This document shows positions 1 to 5,432 of a DNA stretch of 5,460 nucleotides, in pieces. Each line of letters begins with the position of its first letter. Position 1 is the stretch's first letter. The notes under the pieces were generated by a model. That model saw only the letters and a list, made by a program, of their open reading frames with translations. It did no database searches and was not told the DNA's origin. A program made the translations under genes and the position numbers. Origin of the DNA: Bacilli bacterium. Lineage in GTDB: Bacteria; Bacillota_I; Bacilli_A; RF39; UBA660. Location of the stretch: contig JAEDNL010000057.1 in NCBI GenBank assembly GCA_016302505.1, positions 1 through 5,460 of the forward strand, read 5' to 3'.

Positions 1-34
1 TTAGTAATTTAAATACTCGCATATTACTATCCAT
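1..34 (-). CDS. Start of an unidentified divergent gene (partial, N-terminus only)
   Basis: Read on the minus strand, an ATG at 34-32 opens a frame of 11 codons (MDSNMRVFKLL) that leaves the window at position 1. It is preceded by an AGAGGTG ribosome binding site (plus-strand 41-47) with a spacing of six bases, and by a plausible promoter further upstream. The start could also be the second Met, codon 5, but the Shine-Dalgarno spacing favours the first. Eleven residues are too few to assign a family. The gene is transcribed away from the rimP-nusA operon, so it is not part of that operon. Confidence 0.6.
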   Translation of the reverse strand, partial: MDSNMRVFKLL

Positions 35-40
35 AATAGT

Positions 41-47
41 CACCTCT
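41..47 (-). promoter_or_regulatory. Ribosome binding site of the divergent gene
   Basis: The minus strand reads AGAGGTG six bases before the ATG at 34. It resembles the AGGAGGTG consensus and is the main evidence that the short minus-strand frame at the window edge is a real gene. Confidence 0.6.
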
Positions 48-58
48 ATTAGTTAATT

Positions 59-87
59 ATATTAACAAAATCATATAATTAAGTCAA
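59..87 (-). promoter_or_regulatory. Promoter of the divergent gene
   Basis: On the minus strand a TTGACT -35 box (plus 82-87) is followed after exactly 17 bases by TAATAT (plus 59-64). A better -10 match, TATAAT (plus 56-61), lies three bases further on but would need a 20-base spacer. Transcription would start near position 50-53, leaving a leader of about 20 nt that contains the ribosome binding site. The -35 box lies 15 bp from that of the operon promoter facing the other way. Confidence 0.5.
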
Positions 88-102
88 TCATCAAAGAATT
101 AC

Positions 103-131
103 TTGTTTCATATAATTTAATGTGTTATAAT
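103..131 (+). promoter_or_regulatory. SigA-type extended -10 promoter of the rimP-nusA-infB operon
   Basis: TTGTTT (103-108), a 17-base spacer and a perfect TATAAT (126-131) form a housekeeping promoter. The TG at 123-124, one base before the -10, makes it an extended -10 promoter, which compensates for the imperfect -35. Transcription would start near 137-139. No other convincing promoter is seen before rbfA ends, so this probably drives all five factor genes. Confidence 0.8.
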
Positions 132-143
132 ACGATTGACAGC

Positions 144-168
144 AAAGAGTGGGCAAAACCCACTCTTT
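144..168 (+). promoter_or_regulatory. Perfect 10-bp hairpin at the 5' end of the operon transcript
   Basis: AAAGAGTGGG (144-153) pairs without mismatch with CCCACTCTTT (159-168) around the loop CAAAA. It begins only about 6 nt after the predicted transcription start and ends 13 nt before the rimP ribosome binding site. The downstream bases, TTTAAATTTAATT, are T-rich but interrupted, so it is at most a weak terminator. It could be an attenuator, a NusA-responsive pause hairpin, or a 5' cap-like stem that protects the mRNA. The structure is directly visible; its role is inference. Confidence 0.7.
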
Positions 169-181
169 AAATTTAATTGTT

Positions 182-189
182 AAAGGAGG
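182..189 (+). promoter_or_regulatory. Ribosome binding site that fixes the rimP start
   Basis: AAAGGAGG lies four bases before the ATG at 194. It identifies this ATG, not the in-frame GTG at 149, as the rimP start; the GTG lies inside the leader hairpin and has no ribosome binding site. Confidence 0.85.
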
Positions 190-193
190 AGTA

Positions 194-457
194 ATGGAAG
201 AGAAAATTATTACTGCCATAAAAGAACCATTAGAAAGTGAAAATATTACACTTGTAGGTGTTCATTTTGGAGAAGAGGATGGAGAAAAAACATTATTTGT
301 AACTATTGATAGTGAAAATGGAGTAGATATGGATTTGTGTGTAAAAGCAACAAAAATTGTAGATCCTATTATTGATTCATTGGACCTTGAAATAGAAAAT
401 TATGTACTTGATGTAGGAAGCAAAGGAGTTGATTTAAGTGAAGAAGAAAGTAACTAA
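194..457 (+). CDS. rimP: Ribosome maturation factor RimP, short form with N-terminal domain only
   Basis: RimP (YlxS/DUF150) binds the 30S subunit and assists its maturation. The 87 residues match the family's N-terminal alpha/beta domain: a leading helix, the strand pattern ITLVGVHFGEEDGEKTLFVTID (residues 18-39), the GVDMDLCVKATKIVDPIID segment (43-61), and YVLDVGSKGVD (70-80), equivalent to the family's YxLEVSSPGLD signature. Ordinary RimP has about 150 residues, with a C-terminal SH3-like barrel after this signature. Here the frame stops about seven residues past it, and nusA already starts inside it, so there is no room for the missing domain in another frame. First gene of the operon; the ATG at 194 is chosen because of its strong Shine-Dalgarno. 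The change of the usual SSPG to GSKG is also atypical. The family assignment is fairly secure from sequence plus position next to nusA; whether the short form works like full-length RimP is unknown. Confidence 0.82.
   Translation: MEEKIITAIKEPLESENITLVGVHFGEEDGEKTLFVTIDSENGVDMDLCVKATKIVDPIIDSLDLEIENYVLDVGSKGVDLSEEESN
422..428 (+). promoter_or_regulatory. Ribosome binding site for nusA inside the rimP coding region
   Basis: AAAGGAG lies within the last codons of rimP, nine bases before the GTG at 438. No comparable site precedes the alternative nusA ATG at 474 (only AAAGAAG), so this element favours the GTG start and suggests translational coupling between the two genes. Confidence 0.6.
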
Positions 458-1580
458 AGAAGAACAAACACAAATGAATGCTAAAGAATTTAAAAAAGCT
501 TTAGAATACATTGTAAAGGAAAAAGGTATTGAAGAAGATGTTGTTATTGAGGCTATGCAAACAGCATTATCTACAGCATTTAGAAAAAATGAAAAAGCAG
601 ATTATGCAAGTAGAGTATTAATTGATAGAAATACTGGTGAAATTAAAGTATTTAAAGTTACTACTATAGTAGATGACTATAATGATGAGGATGAGGATAT
701 TTCTCCTGAAACTGGAGAGGTTAAAGTTGCTCATGATTATTTAAACGAATTGACTATTAGTGAAGCTAAAGAAATAAATCCAGATTATCAAGTAGGAGAT
801 GAAATATTAGAAGAAGTAACTCCTAAAGATTTTGGTAGAGTAGCTATTTCGGTTGCTAAACAAGTGGTCTTACAAAAAATAAGAGAAGCTGAACGTGAAA
901 AAGTAATGAGTGAGTTTGAAGATAAAGAAGATGAATTAATGATAGGTTTCTTAGCTATGGAAGATGCTAAAAACTATTATGTTGATTTAGGTAAAGCAAG
1001 AGGAATTCTTCCTAAAACTGAACTTATTCCTGGAGAAAAGTTAACTATGGGAGATTCTATTAAAGTATATATTACTAAAATAGAAAGTACACCAAAAGGA
1101 CCACTTATTTTAACATCAAGAAAAAATTATGGTTTTGTTAGAAGATTATTTGAACATGAAATACCAGAATTTAGTGATGGTACTTTAGAACTTAGAGGAG
1201 TAGCAAGAGAAGCTGGTGTTAGAAGTAAAGTAGCTGTTTCTAGTACTAATCCAAAAGTAGATCCTATCGGAAGTTGTATTGGTGAAAAAGGAAGAAGAAT
1301 TGCTAATATTATTAATGAACTTGGTGGTGAAAAAGTAGACTTAATTGCATATAGTGATGATAAAGAAGTATTTATTGCTAATGCACTAAGTCCTGCTAAG
1401 AATTTAAATGTAAGTATAACTGATGAAAAGAAAAAAGAAGCATTAGTTATCGCAGATGATGATAATTTAAGTTTAGCAATTGGTAAGAAAGGTATTAATA
1501 TTAAACTAGCATCTAAACTTACTAAATATACAATAAATATTAAAACATTAGATGATATTAATAAACAAATAAATGCATAA
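438..1580 (+). CDS. nusA: Transcription termination/antitermination factor NusA
   Basis: NusA binds RNA polymerase and nascent RNA and modulates pausing, intrinsic termination and antitermination. The 380 residues show the standard order: N-terminal polymerase-binding domain (about 13-155, including VTPKDFGRVAISVAKQVV), S1 domain (about 166-228), KH1 (about 245-315, GEKG loop at 282-285 in GSCIGEKGRRI) and KH2 (about 320-378, GKKG at 349-352 in LAIGKKGINIKLASKL). It stops after KH2, as in Bacillus, without the acidic repeats of proteobacterial NusA. Compared with B. subtilis NusA from memory, the N-terminal domain carries an extra acidic stretch around residues 81-103. The start is uncertain: GTG at 438 has the Shine-Dalgarno, while ATG at 474 (Met13) aligns better with the usual N-terminus and would abolish the 20-nt overlap with rimP. 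Second gene of the operon. Confidence 0.95.
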   Translation: MKKKVTKEEQTQMNAKEFKKALEYIVKEKGIEEDVVIEAMQTALSTAFRKNEKADYASRVLIDRNTGEIKVFKVTTIVDDYNDEDEDISPETGEVKVAHDYLNELTISEAKEINPDYQVGDEILEEVTPKDFGRVAISVAKQVVLQKIREAEREKVMSEFEDKEDELMIGFLAMEDAKNYYVDLGKARGILPKTELIPGEKLTMGDSIKVYITKIESTPKGPLILTSRKNYGFVRRLFEHEIPEFSDGTLELRGVAREAGVRSKVAVSSTNPKVDPIGSCIGEKGRRIANIINELGGEKVDLIAYSDDKEVFIANALSPAKNLNVSITDEKKKEALVIADDDNLSLAIGKKGINIKLASKLTKYTINIKTLDDINKQINA

Positions 1581-1598
1581 GTAAATAAGGAGGTTAAC

Positions 1599-1856
1599 AT
1601 GAAAGTAAGAAAAATCCCTATGAGAACTTGTGTAGTAACAAGAGAAAAATATGAAAAAAAAGACTTATTAAGAGTAGTAAGAGATAATAATGGAAATGTA
1701 TTTGTTGATGATACAAATAAAGCAAATGGAAGAGGAGCTTATTTAAAAAAAGATAAGGAAGTTATTTTAAAAGCTAAAGATACAAAAGTATTAGAGCGTC
1801 ATCTTGAAATAAAAATTCCTGAATCTATATATGATGAATTACTTAAAAAAATATAA
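1599..1856 (+). CDS. ylxR: YlxR/RnpM family RNA-binding protein (RNase P modulator)
   Basis: A small basic protein of 85 residues from the DUF448 family, found beside nusA in many bacteria. In B. subtilis YlxR has been reported to bind RNase P RNA and reduce its activity, hence the name RnpM. Family signatures are clear: the N-terminal RKIPMRTCVVTRE (residues 4-16) followed by KKDLLRVVR (20-28), then GRGAYL (44-49), and the C-terminal ESIYDELLKK close to the Bacillus form. Arg9, Arg25, Arg28 and Arg45 would contribute to the basic RNA-binding face. AAGGAGG (1587-1593) lies five bases before the ATG. It sits 18 bp after nusA and 20 bp before infB. In B. subtilis ylxQ, an L7Ae-like gene, stands between ylxR and infB; here it is absent. 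Confidence 0.93.
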   Translation: MKVRKIPMRTCVVTREKYEKKDLLRVVRDNNGNVFVDDTNKANGRGAYLKKDKEVILKAKDTKVLERHLEIKIPESIYDELLKKI

Positions 1857-1876
1857 AAAAGAAAAGGAGGAAACAT

Positions 1877-4003
1877 ATGAGTATAAAAGATTATGCTTTA
1901 GAACTTGGAGTTAGTAGTGATGTTATACTAAAAAAATTAAATGAATTAGGTCATAAATATAATAATGAAAATGAGTATTTAGATGATGATGATATTATTA
2001 TATTAGATAATGAATTAGGAAGTTTAAACAATAATAATTTAACAGAAGAATTAGCTGATAAGTTTGAAATGGAAGATAGAGCAGAAGAGGCTGCTCTAGC
2101 TTATAATATAGAACTTGATAATCAAGTTAAAGTAAAAGAAAAAATTAAAAAGAAAGATTCTTTAAATAAAAATCAAAGTCAAGAAGATTTAAACAAAAAG
2201 AAAAAGAATATTTATAAGAATAAAACTAAACTTCAAAGTAATAAAGAAGAAACATCATCAGATAAAGTAATATATAAAGAAGGAATGAGTGTTTCTGATT
2301 TAGCAGATGAAATTGGTATATCTGCTGGTGAAATAGTTAAAAAACTTATAGGAATGGGTCTTATGATTTCATCAAGTCAAGCTATTTCATTTGATGATGC
2401 ATCAGTAGTAGTTCTTGAATATAATAAAGAACTTATAAAAGAAGAAACAACTGATATATCTAATTTTGAAGAATATGTCGTTACTGATAAAGAAGAAGAT
2501 TTAGAACCAAGACCTGCTATTGTTACTATAATGGGACATGTTGATCATGGTAAGACTACATTGCTTGATTATATTAGAAACTCTCATGTAGCATCAGGTG
2601 AAGCAGGTGGTATTACTCAAGCAATAGGTGCATATCAAGTAGAAAAAGATGGTAAAAAAATTACATTTATTGATACACCAGGTCATGCTGCATTTACTGA
2701 AATGAGAGCAAGAGGAGCTGCTGTTACTGATATAGTCATTATTATAGTAGCTGCTGATGATGGAGTAATGCCTCAAACTAAAGAAGCAGTAGATCATGCT
2801 AAAGCAGCAGGTGTACCAATAATAGTAGCTGTTAATAAAATAGATAAACCAAATATTAATATAGAAAAAATAATGAGTGAAATGAGTGAACTTGGTTTAA
2901 CTCCTGAATCTTGGGGAGGAGATACTATATTTGTAAATGTTAGTGCTCATACAGGACAAGGTATAGATGAACTTCTTGATAGTATTAATCTATTATCAGA
3001 AGTATTAGATTTAAAAGCAAATCCTCATAGATATGCAATGGGTTCTGTAATAGAAGCAAGGCTTGATAAAAATAAAGGACCTGTTGTTACATTATTAATA
3101 CAAAATGGTACATTAAGATTAGGAGATCCAATAGTAGTAGGATCATTCTCAGGAAAGGTTAGAACTTTAAGAGATGATGCAGGTAATGAAGTAGTATCAG
3201 CAGAACCATCAAAACCTGTTGAAGTAACTGGTATAGAAGATGTGCCAGTAGCAGGAGATAAATTCATGGCATTTGAAAGTGAAAAAGAAGCTAAAAGCGT
3301 TGCTATGAAAAGAAAAGAAACTGAAAGAGGAAAGAAATTTGCTCATAAAGCACTTAGCTTAGATGAAATTTTTGAACAAATAAAAGAAGGTAGAAAAGAA
3401 ATTAATATAGTACTTAAAACAGATGTTAAAGGTAGTGAAGAAGCTGTTAAGAATGCTCTTCTTAAAATAAATGTTGAAGGTGTTAAAATTAATGTTATAA
3501 GAAGTGGTGTTGGAACTATTACTGAAAGTGATGTAGTGCTAGCTAATGCATCAAATGCTATTATAATTGGATTTAATGTATCACCTACATCTGCTACCAA
3601 AGACACTGCAAAAAGTTATGGAGTAGATATTAGACTTTATAACATAATTTACAAAGTAGTTGAGGAAATAGAAGCAGCAATGAAAGGTATGCTAGATCCA
3701 GAATATGAAGAAGTAGTAATTGGAGAAGCAGAAGTACGTCAATTATTCCATTTCTCTAAAGTTGGTAATATCGCAGGATGTCATGTAACAAGTGGTATTG
3801 TTAAAGTTGGAAGTCCATGTAGAGTAATAAGAGATGGTATAGTTGTAACTACATCTAAAGTGGCTACTTTACAAAGAGAAAAAGATCAAGCACGTGAAGT
3901 TAAATCAGGATATGATTGTGGTATGACTATTGAATCATTCCCAGATATAAAAGAAAAAGATATTATTGAAGTATTTGAAGTCAGGGAAGTGAAAAGAGTA
4001 TGA
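1877..4003 (+). CDS. infB: Translation initiation factor IF-2
   Basis: This GTPase brings fMet-tRNA to the 30S subunit and promotes 50S joining. The 708 residues contain an IF2_N-type domain at 1-48, a lysine-rich, probably disordered linker (about 80-130), a second IF2_N domain at 133-183, and the G domain (about 212-378). GTPase motifs are all visible: G1 GHVDHGKT (220-227), G2 GGITQ (244-248), G3 DTPGH (266-270), G4 NKID (320-323) and G5 SAH (356-358). The beta-barrel domain II (about 385-468) follows, then IF2 domain III (about 495-590) and the C-terminal fMet-tRNA-binding barrel (about 605-705, RQLFHFSKVGNIAGC). Residue 249, just after switch-I GGITQ, is Ala where His is usual. AAAGGAGG (1863-1870) precedes the ATG by six bases. 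The TGA stop overlaps the rbfA start. The protein is complete and ordinary in length for a Gram-positive. Confidence 0.98.
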   Translation: MSIKDYALELGVSSDVILKKLNELGHKYNNENEYLDDDDIIILDNELGSLNNNNLTEELADKFEMEDRAEEAALAYNIELDNQVKVKEKIKKKDSLNKNQSQEDLNKKKKNIYKNKTKLQSNKEETSSDKVIYKEGMSVSDLADEIGISAGEIVKKLIGMGLMISSSQAISFDDASVVVLEYNKELIKEETTDISNFEEYVVTDKEEDLEPRPAIVTIMGHVDHGKTTLLDYIRNSHVASGEAGGITQAIGAYQVEKDGKKITFIDTPGHAAFTEMRARGAAVTDIVIIIVAADDGVMPQTKEAVDHAKAAGVPIIVAVNKIDKPNINIEKIMSEMSELGLTPESWGGDTIFVNVSAHTGQGIDELLDSINLLSEVLDLKANPHRYAMGSVIEARLDKNKGPVVTLLIQNGTLRLGDPIVVGSFSGKVRTLRDDAGNEVVSAEPSKPVEVTGIEDVPVAGDKFMAFESEKEAKSVAMKRKETERGKKFAHKALSLDEIFEQIKEGRKEINIVLKTDVKGSEEAVKNALLKINVEGVKINVIRSGVGTITESDVVLANASNAIIIGFNVSPTSATKDTAKSYGVDIRLYNIIYKVVEEIEAAMKGMLDPEYEEVVIGEAEVRQLFHFSKVGNIAGCHVTSGIVKVGSPCRVIRDGIVVTTSKVATLQREKDQAREVKSGYDCGMTIESFPDIKEKDIIEVFEVREVKRV

Positions 4004-4338
4004 GTAGTTTAAAAGGTGAGAGAGTCGCATCTGATATGCAAAGAGAATTATGTAACATATTACTTCTTGAAGCAAAAGATAAAGACTTTAAAAATGTAAC
4101 TATAACTGATGTAGATGTTACTAATGATTTAAGTTTTGCTAAAATATATTTCACTACATTAGATAATAAAGAAAAAGTAGAAAAAGATTTAAATAATGCA
4201 TCTGGTTTCTTTAGAAGTGAATTATCAAAAAGACTTGATATTAGACATACACCAGAATTGAGATTTATATTTGATGAGTCTATTGAATATGGTCAAAAAA
4301 TAGAAAAAATAATAGAAGAGTTACATAAAGATGAATAG
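4000..4338 (+). CDS. rbfA: 30S ribosome-binding factor RbfA
   Basis: RbfA binds the immature 30S subunit near the 5' region of 16S rRNA and is needed for late maturation and cold adaptation. The 112-residue protein has the family's single type-II KH-like fold: an N-terminal helix with the GERVASDMQREL pattern (6-17), VTITDVDVTNDLSFAKIYF (33-51), and the diagnostic helix-kink-helix with an ASG (67-69) in place of a GxxG loop. This runs on into RSELSKRLDIRHTPELRF (72-89), then FDESIEYGQKIEKIIEEL. The ATG overlaps the infB TGA (ATGA), so translation is probably coupled; AGGGAAG at 3983-3989 is a modest ribosome binding site. It is the last gene before the terminator. In many Bacillota truB and ribF follow rbfA, but not here. 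Confidence 0.96.
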   Translation: MSSLKGERVASDMQRELCNILLLEAKDKDFKNVTITDVDVTNDLSFAKIYFTTLDNKEKVEKDLNNASGFFRSELSKRLDIRHTPELRFIFDESIEYGQKIEKIIEELHKDE

Positions 4339-4363
4339 GGTATTTACAAATACTCTATTTTTT
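4334..4363 (+). terminator. Intrinsic terminator closing the rimP-rbfA operon
   Basis: AATAGGGTATT (4334-4344) pairs with AATACTCTATT (4349-4359) through 11 bp with one G-U pair and the loop TACA. Six T residues (4358-4363), then G and four more T, follow. The 5' arm contains the rbfA stop codon, so ribosomes finishing rbfA could open the stem briefly and allow some read-through. Confidence 0.85.
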
Positions 4364-4378
4364 GTTTTAATAAAATCC

Positions 4379-4384
4379 AGGTGG
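4379..4384 (+). promoter_or_regulatory. Ribosome binding site of the kinase-like gene
   Basis: AGGTGG lies five bases before the ATG at 4390. It argues for this ATG over the in-frame GTG at 4381 (which lies inside the site) and the TTG at 4387. Confidence 0.55.
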
Positions 4385-4389
4385 TTTTG

Positions 4390-5148
4390 ATGAAATTAAA
4401 TATATCAAGATTTGAAGTTCAAAACAAAAAACAATTCAATAAGAATATATATGAAGAAAGTGATACTTTATATAAAATATGTAATGACTATAATAATTAT
4501 GAGACACAAGATATTCTAATATATATATATTCAATGCCTAAAATAAAAGGAATACTTGGCATTAATGATTTATTATGTGAAAATGGCTTTGTATATGGTT
4601 ATACTATGCCTAAATTACGTGATTCAGTATCATTAAAAAATATAATTGAAAATCAATTTACTATAGAAGAAAAATACCATTTAATAAAGAAGTTAACAGA
4701 TACATTAAAACAGTTACATAATTATTTAGTAATAGGTGATATAAGACTTGATAATATATTAATTTATAATAATGAACCAATATTTATAGATCTTGAAAAT
4801 GGACAAAAAATATATGAAAGAAATTATTTAATAACATTATATGATCTTAGAGATAAACCATATAGTGTAATAGATGATTTATTTAAACTGTTTATATGTA
4901 TTATATCTATAATATATAATAGAGACTTTGAATATTTATTTGAGTTTGATATTACTAAAAGAAAAGTATTTGATAAATTTATTAGTGAAATACCTTCAAA
5001 TGAAATACAAACATATTATGAATATTTAAAAGAATCATTAATAGAAGATAATATACATCCTATATATTTTACTGATGTATTTCAAAATTTTAATGAAGAT
5101 ATAATTAAAAATATAGTAGAAAAACCATTAAGTTTAAAATTATTTTGA
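4390..5148 (+). CDS. Protein-kinase-like protein of unknown substrate
   Basis: I do not recognise a named family, but the 252 residues carry the catalytic core pattern of the protein kinase/aminoglycoside phosphotransferase fold. LKQLHNYLVIGDIRLDNIL (106-124) matches the catalytic loop, with Asp117 as catalytic base and Asn122 as metal ligand; FIDLENG (132-138) matches the DFG region, with Asp134 as metal ligand. GYTMPKLRDSVSLKNII (70-86) resembles a hinge and alpha-D region, and the Asp-Asp at 162-163 before a hydrophobic helix resembles alpha-F. Lys29 in LYKI may be the ATP-binding lysine. The His of HRD is replaced by Ile115, and no clear glycine-rich loop is seen, so activity is uncertain. 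There is no signal peptide; residues 164-176 are hydrophobic but probably core. The gene lies between a terminator and a T-box promoter, has no obvious promoter, and is visibly poorer in G+C than infB in the lines sampled. It could phosphorylate a protein, a lipid or sugar, or be a pseudokinase. Confidence 0.75.
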   Translation: MKLNISRFEVQNKKQFNKNIYEESDTLYKICNDYNNYETQDILIYIYSMPKIKGILGINDLLCENGFVYGYTMPKLRDSVSLKNIIENQFTIEEKYHLIKKLTDTLKQLHNYLVIGDIRLDNILIYNNEPIFIDLENGQKIYERNYLITLYDLRDKPYSVIDDLFKLFICIISIIYNRDFEYLFEFDITKRKVFDKFISEIPSNEIQTYYEYLKESLIEDNIHPIYFTDVFQNFNEDIIKNIVEKPLSLKLF

Positions 5149-5157
5149 TTTAAGAAA

Positions 5158-5186
5158 TTGACAACTTAATTAATGTGTTGTATACT
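5158..5186 (+). promoter_or_regulatory. Consensus SigA promoter of the T-box transcript
   Basis: A perfect TTGACA (5158-5163) is followed after 17 bases by TATACT (5181-5186). Transcription should start near 5192-5194. The -35 box lies only nine bases past the stop codon of the kinase-like gene, with no terminator between them. Confidence 0.88.
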
Positions 5187-5192
5187 CATAAA

Positions 5193-5418
5193 TATAAAAA
5201 CAAAGAACAAGAGGAGTAAAATATTATAGTTTATAGGGATGAAGAGTCTAAGACTGGAAGCTTTTCTAAATGATTGATATTTGAATGTAGCTTGGGAGTT
5301 GTATAATTGAAATAGTAGTAAATTATAATGTTAGTCGCATTAAGACATAGAGATAATAGAAATATTATAAATTAAGGTGGTACCACGATAATTCGTCCTT
5401 ATAATGGTACCTTTTTTT
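5193..5418 (+). promoter_or_regulatory. T-box riboswitch leader, probably tRNA-Val specific
   Basis: A T-box leader senses uncharged tRNA: its anticodon pairs with a specifier triplet in Stem I and its 3' end with a bulge, which stabilises the antiterminator. The T-box AAGGTGGTACCACG is at 5374-5387. Antiterminator: TAAGG (5373-5377) with CCTTA (5397-5401) and ACG (5385-5387) with CGT (5394-5396), leaving the bulge TGGTACC. Its UGGU fits ACCA, so the tRNA has discriminator A73. Stem I: ACAA/TTGT (5200-5203, 5299-5302), CAAG/CTTG (5208-5211, 5291-5294), the AGTA S-turn (5215-5218), and AAATAT/ATATTT (5219-5224, 5277-5282). The specifier strand GAATGTAG (5283-5290) gives GTA (Val) at 5287-5289 by the GAA-N-codon-purine layout. 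ATG (Met) at 5285-5287 is a weaker alternative. A 7-bp Stem II (5302-5308/5321-5327) and a 6-bp Stem III with GAAA loop (5353-5368) are visible. T-box class is certain; amino acid is moderately so. Confidence 0.93.
5379..5418 (+). terminator. Regulated terminator of the T-box leader
   Basis: GGTACCA (5379-5385) pairs with TGGTACC (5405-5411), directly followed by seven T residues (5412-5418). The 5' arm uses the T-box bulge and the start of the antiterminator helix, so the two structures exclude each other. Without uncharged tRNA this hairpin forms and transcription stops before the downstream gene. Confidence 0.88.
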
Positions 5419-5432
5419 ATGGAGGAAAAAGT

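Noticed and set aside
136..141. A perfect TTGACA, possible -35 box
   Set aside because: The sequence 17 bases downstream (CCCACT) is no -10 box and lies in the hairpin; the match is probably chance.
149..193. A GTG-started N-terminal extension of rimP (15 extra residues)
   Set aside because: The GTG lies inside the leader hairpin and lacks a ribosome binding site, and the extra residues do not resemble RimP, while AAAGGAGG precedes the ATG at 194.
1127..1600. Minus-strand open frame of 157 codons across nusA
   Set aside because: It mirrors the coding strand of an unmistakable nusA, has a low-complexity hydrophobic translation and no ribosome binding site.
1981..2040. GAT/ATT-rich run suggesting a repeat
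   Set aside because: It is low-complexity coding sequence (a run of Asp and Ile codons) within the IF2 N-terminal region, not a separate repeat element.
2594..3606. Several minus-strand open frames across infB
   Set aside because: All lie antisense to conserved IF2 domains and have no plausible starts or family features.
4001..4003. TGA read as tryptophan (Mycoplasma code)
   Set aside because: No gene has an internal in-frame TGA, the IF2 Trp is TGG, and the infB TGA forms a typical ATGA overlap with rbfA.
5286..5288. TGT (Cys) as T-box specifier
   Set aside because: tRNA-Cys has discriminator U73, which would need a UGGA bulge, but the leader has UGGU.
5328..5348. Stem IIA/B pseudoknot of the T-box leader
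   Set aside because: Short complementary pieces such as ATGT/ACAT are present, but several alternative pairings fit equally well, so I do not assign it.
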